From an uncultured Oscillospiraceae bacterium (GTDB lineage Bacteria; Bacillota; Clostridia; Oscillospirales; Oscillospiraceae), in assembly GCA_934670025.1 (NCBI GenBank), contig CAKUOS010000030.1, forward strand, positions 1-28,122: 28,122 bases of DNA. Direction: 5' to 3'. The notes under the pieces were generated by a model, which made no database searches, was not told the DNA's origin, and was given only the letters and a program-made list of their open reading frames with translations. This document shows, in pieces, positions 13,655-21,890 of this stretch (position 1 is the stretch's first letter; each line of letters starts with the position of its first letter). A program made the translations under genes and the position numbers.

Positions 13655-14700
13655 GGAAGTTCCTCCTTCACGCGCCGCATCGCCGCGAGCAGCGCTTCAT
13701 TCTCTTCATGCAGCCGCACGGCGATGCGGTACCACCCCGGCCCGAGGCCGGGATAATTGGCGCAGCTGCGGATGGCGATCTTCTGGCGCAGAAGCGCCGC
13801 GTCCAGCCCCTCGGGCCCGGAAAAGAGCAGATAATTGGCCTCGGACGGGCAGACGGCAAAGCCGAGCGCGCGCAGCCCCTGCGTCAGAAACGCACGCTCC
13901 GGGCCGAGAAGCGCCCGCGCGCGCGCCGGCCATCCGGGTTCCCGCAGGGCGGCAGCGCCCGCCGCCTGCGCAAAGACCGAGACGTTCCACGGCTGCGAGG
14001 ACGCGGCCATTTTTGCAAGCAAACCGGCGTCCGACGTGAGGCAATAGCCCACGCGCACGCCGGCCAGCGCGTAGCTTTTTGTAAGCGCCTTTAAAATGAG
14101 CAGGTTCCGGAAGCGCGCAAGCAGATCCTTCGCGCTGGCCTGCGCCGTGAAATCGAGAAAGCACTCGTCGAGGAGCACGCGCGTGCCCTGCCTTTGGCAC
14201 TGCGTCAGGAGCTCTTCCAGCAGCGCGCGCGGGAGCGTGCGCCCGGTGGGGTTATTCGGCGTACACAGAAAGAGCGCGCCGGGCTTTTCACGTTCCACGG
14301 CCGCGAGGAGCGACGCATCCGGGGTAAACGCGGGCGCGCGCAGCGGCAGGTCTATCAGGCGCGCGCCGAAATGCGCGGCGGCCGCGCCGTATTCCAGAAA
14401 CGTCGGTACGGGTATCGCGGCCGAAGACGGCCGCAGCGCGTCGCACCAGGCATAGATGAGCTCCGCCGCGCCCGCGCCGCAGAGAATGTACGACGCCGGG
14501 ACCGACTCATATGCGGCGATGGCCGCCGTCAGCGTGCGGCAGTACGGATCCGGGTACTGCCGCGCAAGCGGCGCGGCGGCCTGCATCGCGGCGACGACGG
14601 ACGGCGGCGTGCCGAGCGGATGGAGATTGGCCGAAAAATCGAGCGCGATCTGCGTGCCGTAGACGTCGCCGCCGTGCGGATTTTGCGTTTGATAAAGCAT
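13645..14700 (-). CDS. cobD: Threonine-phosphate decarboxylase (class I PLP aminotransferase fold)
   Basis: 351 residues. Fold type I PLP enzyme: HGGDVYG near the N-terminus (9-15), LDFSANLHPLG (20-30), CTPNNPTG (146-153), LLDECFLDF (176-184), PLP lysine in LTKSYALAGVRVGY (Lys208). Known: makes (R)-1-amino-2-propanol O-2-phosphate from L-threonine phosphate, the arm added by CbiB. Sequence alone cannot fully separate it from histidinol-phosphate aminotransferase, but its position between cbiB and cobQ and the HGGD..G/DFSAN start decide for CobD. ATG 14700 lies 14 bases after cbiB; the Shine-Dalgarno is weak, so coupling is likely. Confidence 0.93.
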   Translation of the reverse strand: MLYQTQNPHGGDVYGTQIALDFSANLHPLGTPPSVVAAMQAAAPLARQYPDPYCRTLTAAIAAYESVPASYILCGAGAAELIYAWCDALRPSSAAIPVPTFLEYGAAAAHFGARLIDLPLRAPAFTPDASLLAAVEREKPGALFLCTPNNPTGRTLPRALLEELLTQCQRQGTRVLLDECFLDFTAQASAKDLLARFRNLLILKALTKSYALAGVRVGYCLTSDAGLLAKMAASSQPWNVSVFAQAAGAAALREPGWPARARALLGPERAFLTQGLRALGFAVCPSEANYLLFSGPEGLDAALLRQKIAIRSCANYPGLGPGWYRIAVRLHEENEALLAAMRRVKEELPWR

Positions 14701-14714
14701 GGCTTTTCCCGCCC

Positions 14715-15677
14715 TCAGAACAGAATGCACGCCTTGACGGCCGCCGCCAGTATGAGCGCCAGCAACGCCGTCATGCGCATGAGCCTGCACGCGCGCGGGA
14801 TATCGTCCGGTTCGATGGGCCGGTTCGCATCGCCGATATACGCCTTTTTGCGCAGGACTCCATGATACCACGCATCCCCTGCCAACCGCAAGCCCAAAAG
14901 GCCCGCGCAGACCGATTCCGTCTGCGCGGAATTGGGACTGGCATGATGATAGCGGTCGCGTTTGAAAATTTTCAGGCCGTTTTTGACGTCCAGACGCAAA
15001 ATCGCGCCCGCGAGGAGCATCAGGAGCGCGGAAATGCGCGCGGGAAGGAAATTGAACACGTCGTCGAGCTTCGCGGGCACGAGGCCGACGTTTTTATACG
15101 GCGGCTCGACATAGCCGAGCATGGAGTCCATCGTATTGACGGCCTTATACAGAAAGCCGAGCGGCGCGCCGCCGAGCGCCAGATACACAAGCGGCGCGAC
15201 GACGCCGTCGGACGTGTTTTCGGCCACCGTCTCGACCGCCGCGCGCGCGACGCCGTCCGCGTCCAGCCGCGCCGTATCGCGGCCGACGATCATCGACACG
15301 GCCGTCTGCGCGTCTTGCAGCGTGCCGGTCTTCAGGGCGGAAAAGACCTTCATGCTCTCGTCCGCAAGGGATTTTGCCGCAAGGATCTGCCAGCACATGA
15401 CGCTCTCGAGAGCGAAGCGCAGCCAGACGGAGCACTTCTGCGCGAAATAAAGGATCAGCGCGGGAATTCCCGCCGACAAAGCGGCCGTCACGAGCCAGAT
15501 GCACGCGCCCGCGGCGATCTCGCCGCCCTTCGTCTTCGGAAGGAGGCGGCGGAAGAATTTTTCAAGGGCGGCGACGAGACGGCCGATCCAGACGACCGGA
15601 TGCGGCAGCGTGTGCGGATCGCCGGCGGCAAGGTCGATACAGAAGCCGGTCACAAGCGCAAAAAGCGACCATTTCAT
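14715..15677 (-). CDS. cbiB: Adenosylcobinamide-phosphate synthase (CbiB/CobD-type membrane protein)
   Basis: 320 residues, an integral membrane protein. Family features: DLAAGDPHTLPHPVVWIGRL near the N-terminus (about 15-35), GRDTARLDADGVARAAVETV with AENTSDGVVAPL after it, and FLYKAVNTMDSMLGY. Known: joins the aminopropanol (phosphate) arm to cobyric acid. ATG 15677 overlaps the stop of the preceding fusion gene by four bases (ATGA), and GGAGGAGAAACGCT precedes it, so I reject a longer upstream frame. Confidence 0.95.
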   Translation of the reverse strand: MKWSLFALVTGFCIDLAAGDPHTLPHPVVWIGRLVAALEKFFRRLLPKTKGGEIAAGACIWLVTAALSAGIPALILYFAQKCSVWLRFALESVMCWQILAAKSLADESMKVFSALKTGTLQDAQTAVSMIVGRDTARLDADGVARAAVETVAENTSDGVVAPLVYLALGGAPLGFLYKAVNTMDSMLGYVEPPYKNVGLVPAKLDDVFNFLPARISALLMLLAGAILRLDVKNGLKIFKRDRYHHASPNSAQTESVCAGLLGLRLAGDAWYHGVLRKKAYIGDANRPIEPDDIPRACRLMRMTALLALILAAAVKACILF

Positions 15678-17656
15678 AGCGTTTCTCCTCCGTTTTGCAG
15701 CGTGAAAACGTACACCGGGTTCTGCCCGGCCATCAGGTGATACGCCCCGGAGGGGTTGGCCCGCGACGCTTGCAGCAGGACGCATTCGGCTGTTTCAAAG
15801 TCCTTCATGCACGCCGACAGCGCGCTGACGGACTCCAGCGTGACCGCCGTGGCCACGATGCGCGCGCGCGGATTCTTTTCCAGGATCTGCGCGAGGATCT
15901 CGTGCAGGCCGCCCGCCGTGCCGCCGAGGAACACGTGCGTCGGCGCAGGCAGATCGCAGCAGGCCTCCGGAGCCGTACCGGCGACGATATGCAGGTTTTC
16001 GGCCGAAAAGGCGGCTTTGTTCCGTTCCAGAAGCGCAAGCGCGGCATCGTTTCGCTCGACGGCGTAGACCGCGCCCTTTCGCGCCAGCAGGGCCATCTCG
16101 ACCGAGACGGAGCCGGTACCGGCCCCGATATCCCAGCAGACGGCGCGTTCGGTCAGGCCGAGCATGGACAGACTCACGCTGCGCACGGCGCGCTTCGTCA
16201 TCGGCACGACGCAGCCGGGCTTCGTTTCGCGCAGGAACGCTTCGTCCGGAAGGCCGTGGGTCACGACGGCGTCGGGGTCCGGGTTTTCGATGAGCGCAGC
16301 GCTGAGCTTGTCGAAGCTCCGCTCCGCCAGTTCGCGCGCCGGTGCGCGCGTGATGCGCTCGTCCGCGTAGCCGAGGCGTTCGCCGACGCTGAGCGTGACC
16401 GCGCCGAGCCCGGCCTGCGTCAGGCGGCGGCAGAGCGCCTGCATCCCGTCTTCGCCGCCGGTCAGGACGAACACGCGCGCGTGACGGCGCACGTCGGCGG
16501 CAATATCGTGCGCCCGGCCGTGGAGGCTGACAGGAACGACGTCCTCATAGTCCGTGCCGAGGCGCGCACAGAGATAACTCATGGAGCTCAGCCCCGGCAG
16601 GACGCGCACCTGGCAGTCCTTCAAAAGCGGCAGGAGCTTTTTCGTGCCGCTGAAAAAGCCCGTATCGCCCGACATGACGACGGTAAAGCGGCGGCACGAC
16701 GGGTGCGCGGCGATGCACGCGGCGATCATTTCCGGGGCAATGGCCGCAAGGCGCAGCTGTCCCGGCCGCGCGCTGCCCTCCAGCATCCGCGGCGCGCCGA
16801 TCAGGCAGTCCGCCGACGCGATCGCCGCGCGGACCTCGGCGGTCTGCGCCGCCTGCGTGCCGGGGCCGATCCCGGCGACCGTGACCTGCGGCACGCATCG
16901 GAAGCCGAAGCGCGCGCAGAGCGCCGCGATCACCGCGTCGAGACTCTCGCCCGGCTCCTGCGGCGGCCGCCCGATCACAAGCAGGCGCGCGCCGGTCTGT
17001 TCGGCGGCCAGCGCCTTTTCCGCAAAGCCGCCGGCCGCGCCGCCGTCCTTGGTCACGAGCCAGCGCGCATCCAGCGCGCGCAGCAGCGCCTCGTTCACCG
17101 CCTGTGTAAACGGCCCCTGCATCGCAAGGATATGCGCGGGCGGCAGCCCGGCCTGCGCGCACGATTCCAGCGACGCGGGCATCGGCAGGACGCGCGCAAA
17201 GCAGCGGTCTGCAAAATCCGGGATGGCCGCATACTGCGAAAGTTCCTTGCTGCCGGTGGTGAGGAGGATATTCCCCTCCGTTTTTGACAAAAATTCCGCG
17301 GCTTTTTCCGTGTTTTCCACAAAAACCGCGCCATCCGCCGTTTGCGACGCTTCGCGCAGCAGGCGCAGACGCGGGGTATGCGCCGCCTCGCAGGCGGTGC
17401 GGATGCTCTTTGTGATGGACTGCGCATACGGGTGCGTCGCGTCGATGACAAGGTCGAAACGCTCGCGCGCGAGCAGCTCCGCGATCTCGCCGACCGGCAG
17501 CCGCCGCGCCGAGACGCTCAGGTGCTCCGTCTGCGGCAAAAGCGCGCGGCCGTAGTCCGTGGCGACGCAGAACATGGCCTCGCACGGCTGCGTCTTTAAA
17601 AATTCGGCCAGCGCGCGGCCCTCGGCCGTGCCGCCGAATACACAGAGCTTATACAT
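15674..17656 (-). CDS. cbiJET: Triple fusion: cobalt-precorrin-6A reductase (CbiJ) + C5-methyltransferase (CbiE) + C15-methyltransferase/decarboxylase (CbiT)
   Basis: 660 residues in one uninterrupted frame. Domain 1 (1-245) is CbiJ: YKLCVFGGTAEGRALAEFL (2-20), DLVIDATHPYA (68-78) and LLTTGSKEL (131-139). Domain 2 (about 256-455) is CbiE, a SAM-dependent tetrapyrrole methylase: VTVAGIGPGTQ (258-268), MSGDTGFFSG (328-337), LPGLSS. Domain 3 (about 465-660) is CbiT: F..TKPGCVVPMTKRAVR (475-492), SAM-binding DIGAGTGSVSVE (509-520), FLGGTAGGL. Known: these three activities act one after another between cobalt-precorrin-6A and -8. CbiE-CbiT fusions (CobL-like) are common; CbiJ at the front is less usual. 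ATG 17656 overlaps the end of cbiH by eight bases. Confidence 0.93.
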   Translation of the reverse strand: MYKLCVFGGTAEGRALAEFLKTQPCEAMFCVATDYGRALLPQTEHLSVSARRLPVGEIAELLARERFDLVIDATHPYAQSITKSIRTACEAAHTPRLRLLREASQTADGAVFVENTEKAAEFLSKTEGNILLTTGSKELSQYAAIPDFADRCFARVLPMPASLESCAQAGLPPAHILAMQGPFTQAVNEALLRALDARWLVTKDGGAAGGFAEKALAAEQTGARLLVIGRPPQEPGESLDAVIAALCARFGFRCVPQVTVAGIGPGTQAAQTAEVRAAIASADCLIGAPRMLEGSARPGQLRLAAIAPEMIAACIAAHPSCRRFTVVMSGDTGFFSGTKKLLPLLKDCQVRVLPGLSSMSYLCARLGTDYEDVVPVSLHGRAHDIAADVRRHARVFVLTGGEDGMQALCRRLTQAGLGAVTLSVGERLGYADERITRAPARELAERSFDKLSAALIENPDPDAVVTHGLPDEAFLRETKPGCVVPMTKRAVRSVSLSMLGLTERAVCWDIGAGTGSVSVEMALLARKGAVYAVERNDAALALLERNKAAFSAENLHIVAGTAPEACCDLPAPTHVFLGGTAGGLHEILAQILEKNPRARIVATAVTLESVSALSACMKDFETAECVLLQASRANPSGAYHLMAGQNPVYVFTLQNGGETL

Positions 17657-18380
17657 CGCGGTACCCCCGCGGCGTGACGAGCAGGCCATCCAGCACCCTC
17701 GCCGAGGAATTGCCGATGAAGACGGTGCAGAACATATCCGCGTCCGCGTTTTGCAGTTCGCCGAGCGTCAGCACGCGGCGGCTTTCGCCGTCGCGGCCGA
17801 TATTGCGGACGATGCCGCACGGGCGCTCCGCAGGCAGCACGCGCAGCAGGATCCCGCACGCGCGGCGCAGATGCTCCGGACGGCCGTGGCTGGCCGGGTT
17901 ATAGAGCGCGATGGTGAGATCGGCCCCGGCCGCGCAGCGCAGCCGCGTTTCGATCGTTTCCCAGGGCGTCAGGCGGTCGGAGAGGCTGATGACGGCAAAA
18001 TCGTGCGTCAGAGGCGCGCCGAGCAGCGCCCCGCCGCTGCACGCGGCGGTCAGGCCCGGCACGGGTTCGATCTCGGGTGTCGGATCCTCGCCGCGCAGCT
18101 CGTACAAAAGCGCCGCCATGCCGTAGATCCCGCTGTCGCCCGAGCAGACCAGCGAAACGGTCTTTCCTGCGCGCGCAGCTGCAAGCGCAAGGCGGCAGCG
18201 CTCAGCCTCCTTCGTCATGGGCGTGGAGAAAATCTCCTTGCCGGCGCACAGATCCTTTACAAGCGCGACGTAGACCGGATAGCCCACAACCGTGTCGCTC
18301 GCCTCCAGCGCGCGCACGGCGCGGACGGTCATATTTTCATAGTTTCCGGGGCCGATGCCCACCACAAATACCTTACCCAA
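17649..18380 (-). CDS. cbiH: Cobalt-precorrin-3B C17-methyltransferase
   Basis: 243 residues, the usual size of a single-domain CbiH/CobJ. SAM-binding tetrapyrrole methylase motifs: VFVVGIGPGNYENMTVRA (4-21), VCSGDSGIYGMA (78-89), PVPGLTAA, DLTIALYNPASHGR. Known: methylates C17 and drives ring contraction in the anaerobic pathway. Start codon is TTG 18380, supported by GGGAGG six bases upstream and by homology beginning right there; it overlaps the cbiG stop by eight bases. Confidence 0.95.
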   Translation of the reverse strand: MGKVFVVGIGPGNYENMTVRAVRALEASDTVVGYPVYVALVKDLCAGKEIFSTPMTKEAERCRLALAAARAGKTVSLVCSGDSGIYGMAALLYELRGEDPTPEIEPVPGLTAACSGGALLGAPLTHDFAVISLSDRLTPWETIETRLRCAAGADLTIALYNPASHGRPEHLRRACGILLRVLPAERPCGIVRNIGRDGESRRVLTLGELQNADADMFCTVFIGNSSARVLDGLLVTPRGYRDV

Positions 18381-19380
18381 AGCGTACCTCCCAATCCTCC
18401 TGCGCCACGGCGGCGGTCACGCCGCCGAGCGCCGTCTTTTTTACGAGCAGCGTGCCGCCGGGCGCCATCGCGGCGCGCTCACAGACGTTATCCACGCCCG
18501 TCACGGACGCGACGAACGGCGAGCCTGTAAAATCGCCCGGCACGCGCAGAAGCTGCTGTGCGGAATAAAACGTGCAGGGCCAGCTCCGTTCGCGGCAGGC
18601 CGCAAGCAGGCCCGGCTCGTCCTGCTTCAGATCGATCGAAAAAACGCCCGCGACCGCGCGCGCGTCGAGGCGGTTTTCCGCAAGGACGCGGTCGACGGCA
18701 GCCAGCACGGCTTCCTTTGCGATCCCTCTGCGGCAGCCCACGCCGACGCGCAGCAGGCGCGGGATGATGCGGAGCGTTTTTTCATACGGCGCACGCACGT
18801 CGCAGCCGATATAGACGCCGAGTTCCCCGCTCTCGCCCGCGAACACGCCGCCCGGAAGCGGCGATACGACCGGGAACGCGCTCGAAAGCGGCAGATCGCG
18901 CTCCAGGATCGCGGCAGAAAAGCGTCTGGCCAGCGTCATGTCCGAGAGCGCGCAGCCGTTCTGCGCGGCCCAGGCATCGACGGCAAATTTCCCGCTGACG
19001 TCCGTCGCCGTCGTCACGACGGCCTGCGCGCCGAGCCGCCGCGCCAGCTGCACGGCCAGCGCGTTCGCGCCGCCGATGTGTCCGGACAGGAGCGGAATGG
19101 CGAATCGCAGGCGCTCGTCGAGGCAGACGACAGCCGGGTCGGTCTTTTTATCGCGCACATACGGCGCGATCGCGCGCACGGCGACGCCGCACGCACCGAT
19201 GAAGATCAGCGCGCGGGCGGATGCAAATTCCCGCCCGTAGACCGCAGGCGAAAGCGGCGTGAAGCCGGGCGCTTCGAACCGGGCGGGCGCATAAAGCGCG
19301 CAGGGCCCGTCCAGCGCGGCCACGACGCGCGCGGCCGCGCGGCAGCCCGCGCGGCTGTAGGCAAAGACGGCGGCCGTCAC
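18373..19380 (-). CDS. cbiG: Cobalt-precorrin-5A hydrolase
   Basis: 335 residues. Features: VFAYSRAGCRAAARVV at the N-terminus, ALIFIGACGVAVRAIAPYV followed by a KKTDPAVVCLDE segment, PLLSGHIGGANALA, TTATDVSGKFAVD, and a C-terminal domain with GVGCRRG and FSIDLKQDE followed later by VPGDFTGSPFVASVTGVDNV. Known: opens the lactone ring and releases the two-carbon fragment as acetaldehyde. Start is GTG 19380, overlapping the cbiF stop as GTGA; longer frames run into cbiF and lack homology. It is not fused to a methyltransferase. Confidence 0.93.
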   Translation of the reverse strand: MTAAVFAYSRAGCRAAARVVAALDGPCALYAPARFEAPGFTPLSPAVYGREFASARALIFIGACGVAVRAIAPYVRDKKTDPAVVCLDERLRFAIPLLSGHIGGANALAVQLARRLGAQAVVTTATDVSGKFAVDAWAAQNGCALSDMTLARRFSAAILERDLPLSSAFPVVSPLPGGVFAGESGELGVYIGCDVRAPYEKTLRIIPRLLRVGVGCRRGIAKEAVLAAVDRVLAENRLDARAVAGVFSIDLKQDEPGLLAACRERSWPCTFYSAQQLLRVPGDFTGSPFVASVTGVDNVCERAAMAPGGTLLVKKTALGGVTAAVAQEDWEVRFG

Positions 19381-20132
19381 ACGCTCGCCTCGCGGAATTC
19401 GGTCGAGAACGACGGATCGTACAGAAGCGAACGCAGATATGCGTCCCCCAGGCAGCCGCCGACGACAATCAGCGACGTTTTGGTCAGTTCGTTTTCCGTC
19501 ACGGTCCGGTGGAGCGTGGCTACCGTGCAGCGGAAGATGCGCTCGTCGGGCCACGTGGCCTTATAGACGACGGCGGCGGGCGTATCGGCCGGGTAGCCGC
19601 CGGCCAGCAGCTCCTGCTGGAGCCGTTCGGTCAGGGAAGTGCTGAGGAAGAGCACCATCGTCGCCTGATGCGCGGCAAGCGCGCGGATGGATTCGCGCTC
19701 CGGAACGGGCGTTTTCCCGGCAGCTCTGGTGATGATGACGGTCTGGCTCACGCCGGGCAGCGTGTATTCCGCCCGCAAGGCCGCCGCCGCGCCGCAGAAC
19801 GCGCTCACGCCCGGGCAGACGTCGTAGGCGATGCCGCGTGCGCCGAGCGCGTCGAACTGCTCGCGCACCGCGCCGTAGATGCTCGAATCGCCCGTGTGCA
19901 GGCGCACCGTCGTTTTCCCGGCGGCCTCTGCGGATTCGATGACAGCGAGGACCTCCTCAAGCGTCATTTCCGCGCTGTTATAAAGCGCACAGCCCGCCTT
20001 TGCATAAGACAGAAGCTCCGGATTGACGAGCGAGCCCGCGTAGACGATCACGTCCGCCTCGCTGAGCAGACGCGCGCCGCGGACCGTGATGAGATCGACC
20101 GCGCCGCTGCCGGCGCCGACAAAATGTACCAT
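19377..20132 (-). CDS. cbiF: Cobalt-precorrin-4 C11-methyltransferase
   Basis: 251 residues. Tetrapyrrole methylase family with the CbiF/CobM pattern: MVHFVGAGSGAVDLITVRG (1-19), VIVYAGSLVNPELL (28-41), LHTGDSSIYGA (78-88), PGVSAFCGAAA, VIITRAAGKTPVPERE. Known: methylates C11 of cobalt-precorrin-4. GGAGG lies seven bases before ATG 20132, which starts two bases after the cbiD stop. Confidence 0.95.
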   Translation of the reverse strand: MVHFVGAGSGAVDLITVRGARLLSEADVIVYAGSLVNPELLSYAKAGCALYNSAEMTLEEVLAVIESAEAAGKTTVRLHTGDSSIYGAVREQFDALGARGIAYDVCPGVSAFCGAAAALRAEYTLPGVSQTVIITRAAGKTPVPERESIRALAAHQATMVLFLSTSLTERLQQELLAGGYPADTPAAVVYKATWPDERIFRCTVATLHRTVTENELTKTSLIVVGGCLGDAYLRSLLYDPSFSTEFREASV

Positions 20133-20134
20133 AG

Positions 20135-21262
20135 CTATGCCTCCCTGATCTTTTGCAGCAGCGCCTGCGCCTGTGCGGTCTGGCAGAGGCTGCCGTATTC
20201 TTTGGAAAACAGAATGGCGCCCGCGGCCATCGGGCCGCATTTATGCGCCAGATTGTCCTCGATGCGCGCGGTGAGGCGCGCAAGCGCCGCGCCGCAGAGG
20301 TTTTCTTCGTTTAAAATGCGCAGCGCGTCGTCGCACATGACGCACGAAAGAAGCGCCTGCGTCTTTTCCTGCGGCAGTCCCGCCGCTGCGGCGTGCGCCG
20401 CAAGCAGCTCCATGCGGCAGTCGCCGAATTTTGAATGCGTGTTCCACATCCCGCCGGCGAGCTTCACGAGCTTGCCGATATGCCCGACGAGCAGCACCCC
20501 GCGAAAGCCGAGCAGCCGGCACGTATCGAGCGCGTCGCCGATGAAATTCGACGTCAGCACCGCCGTATTTTCATCGACGCCGAGCGAGGCGCAGATGAAA
20601 TCCGCGCCGTAATTCCCCGGCGTCAGAAGAACGTAGTCCGCGCCGTTTTCGCGCCGCTGGCGCAGCTCGACGCGGATGGTATCGACAAGTGCCTGCTCGC
20701 TCATCGGCTCGACGATGCCCGTCGTGCCGAGAATGGAGATGCCGCCCGTGATGCCGAGGCGCGGATTGAAGGTTTTTTTGGCCAGTTCCTCGCCGTCCGG
20801 GACGGAAATGACGACCGACAGGCCGCTCTCGCAGCCGCACGCGGCCATGACCTGCCGCACGTTCTCTTCGATCATGCGGCGCGGCACGGAATTGATCGCC
20901 GCCGCGCCGGGCGGCTGATCGAGCCCGCGCTTTGTGACGCGGCCGACGCCGCGGCCGCCGTCGATCGTGACGCCGGGCGCGGCCGTTTTCCGCACGGCGG
21001 CGAAGATCAGCGTATCGCGCGTAGCGTCCGGGTCGTCGCCGCTGTCCTTGCGCACGGCGCAGGAAACTTCGTCCGCCGTGCGCGTGATCTCCAGGATCTC
21101 CAGCTCCAGACGGACGCCCTTCGGCGTCAGGAGCGAGACGGTCTTTTTTTCGCGGCCCGTCAGCAGCATCCACGCCGCGGCCTTTGCCGCGGCCGCCGCA
21201 CAGGAGCCGGTCGTATAGCCCAGACGGAGCTTTTTGCCGTCTTTGACGATGTATGCCTCCAT
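20135..21262 (-). CDS. cbiD: Cobalt-precorrin-5B C1-methyltransferase
   Basis: 375 residues. The N-terminus carries the CbiD hallmark LRLGYTTGSCAAAAAKAA (12-29), followed by VRKDSGDDPDAT, GVGRVTKRGLDQPPGAAAIN, NPRLGITGGISILGTTGIVE and GGMWNTHSKFGDCRME. Known: SAM-dependent C1 methylation, structurally distinct from the CbiF/H/L fold. ATG 21262 begins one base after the cbiC stop and has no clear Shine-Dalgarno, so translation is probably coupled to cbiC. Confidence 0.95.
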   Translation of the reverse strand: MEAYIVKDGKKLRLGYTTGSCAAAAAKAAAWMLLTGREKKTVSLLTPKGVRLELEILEITRTADEVSCAVRKDSGDDPDATRDTLIFAAVRKTAAPGVTIDGGRGVGRVTKRGLDQPPGAAAINSVPRRMIEENVRQVMAACGCESGLSVVISVPDGEELAKKTFNPRLGITGGISILGTTGIVEPMSEQALVDTIRVELRQRRENGADYVLLTPGNYGADFICASLGVDENTAVLTSNFIGDALDTCRLLGFRGVLLVGHIGKLVKLAGGMWNTHSKFGDCRMELLAAHAAAAGLPQEKTQALLSCVMCDDALRILNEENLCGAALARLTARIEDNLAHKCGPMAAGAILFSKEYGSLCQTAQAQALLQKIREA

Positions 21263-21263
21263 A

Positions 21264-21890
21264 TCAGCGGCGGATCTGATAGAGCATGGCGTTGCAGACG
21301 GCGGCGGCGACGTTGCTGCCGCCCTTTCTGCCGCGCGCGACGATATACGGCGCGCGCGCGTGACGGATGATAAGCTCCTTGCTCTCGACAACGTTCACAA
21401 AGCCGACCGGCACGCCGATGATGAGCGCGGGCGCGGCGGCGCCCCGCTCCATGAGCGTGTCGAGCGCGAGAAGCGCCGTCGGCGCGTTGCCGATGGCGAA
21501 GATGCAGGGCTTTTGCAGCTGCGCGGCGCGCTCCATCGACACATACGCGCGCGTGAGGCCGCGCGCCTTCGCCTCGGCGGCGACGCCGGGATCGGACATG
21601 AAGCAGTGTACCTCGCCGCCAAGCGATGCGAGGACGGTCTTGTTGATGCCGGCCTTCGCCATCTGCGTATCGGTCACGATATCGCAGCCGCCGCGCAGCG
21701 CCTCGACGCCCTTTTTCACGGCGTGCTCGGAAAAGACCAGATTGTCCGCGTAGTCAAAGTCGGCGGTGGTGTGGATGGCGCGCTTGATGACGAGCTCGTT
21801 TTCCGGGTCGAGCGGCCGGCCGGCCAGAAGCTCCGTGATGATCTCGAAGCTGCGCGTCTCAATATCCATGGGTTTCATCTGTTCGGGCAT
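21264..21890 (-). CDS. cbiC: Cobalt-precorrin-8 methylmutase
   Basis: 208 residues. CbiC/CobH features: IETRSFEIITELL near the start, IKRAIHTTADFDYADNLVFS (His within it is the likely catalytic base), DTQMAKAGINK, FAIGNAPTALLAL, IGVPVGFVNVVESKE and the C-terminal RGRKGGSNVAAAVCNAMLY. Known: migrates the C11 methyl group to C12, giving cobyrinate. ATG 21890 is preferred (AAAGGAG upstream); it overlaps the end of cbiA by 32 nt. Later ATGs at 21878 and 21869 lack Shine-Dalgarno sites. Confidence 0.95.
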   Translation of the reverse strand: MPEQMKPMDIETRSFEIITELLAGRPLDPENELVIKRAIHTTADFDYADNLVFSEHAVKKGVEALRGGCDIVTDTQMAKAGINKTVLASLGGEVHCFMSDPGVAAEAKARGLTRAYVSMERAAQLQKPCIFAIGNAPTALLALDTLMERGAAAPALIIGVPVGFVNVVESKELIIRHARAPYIVARGRKGGSNVAAAVCNAMLYQIRR

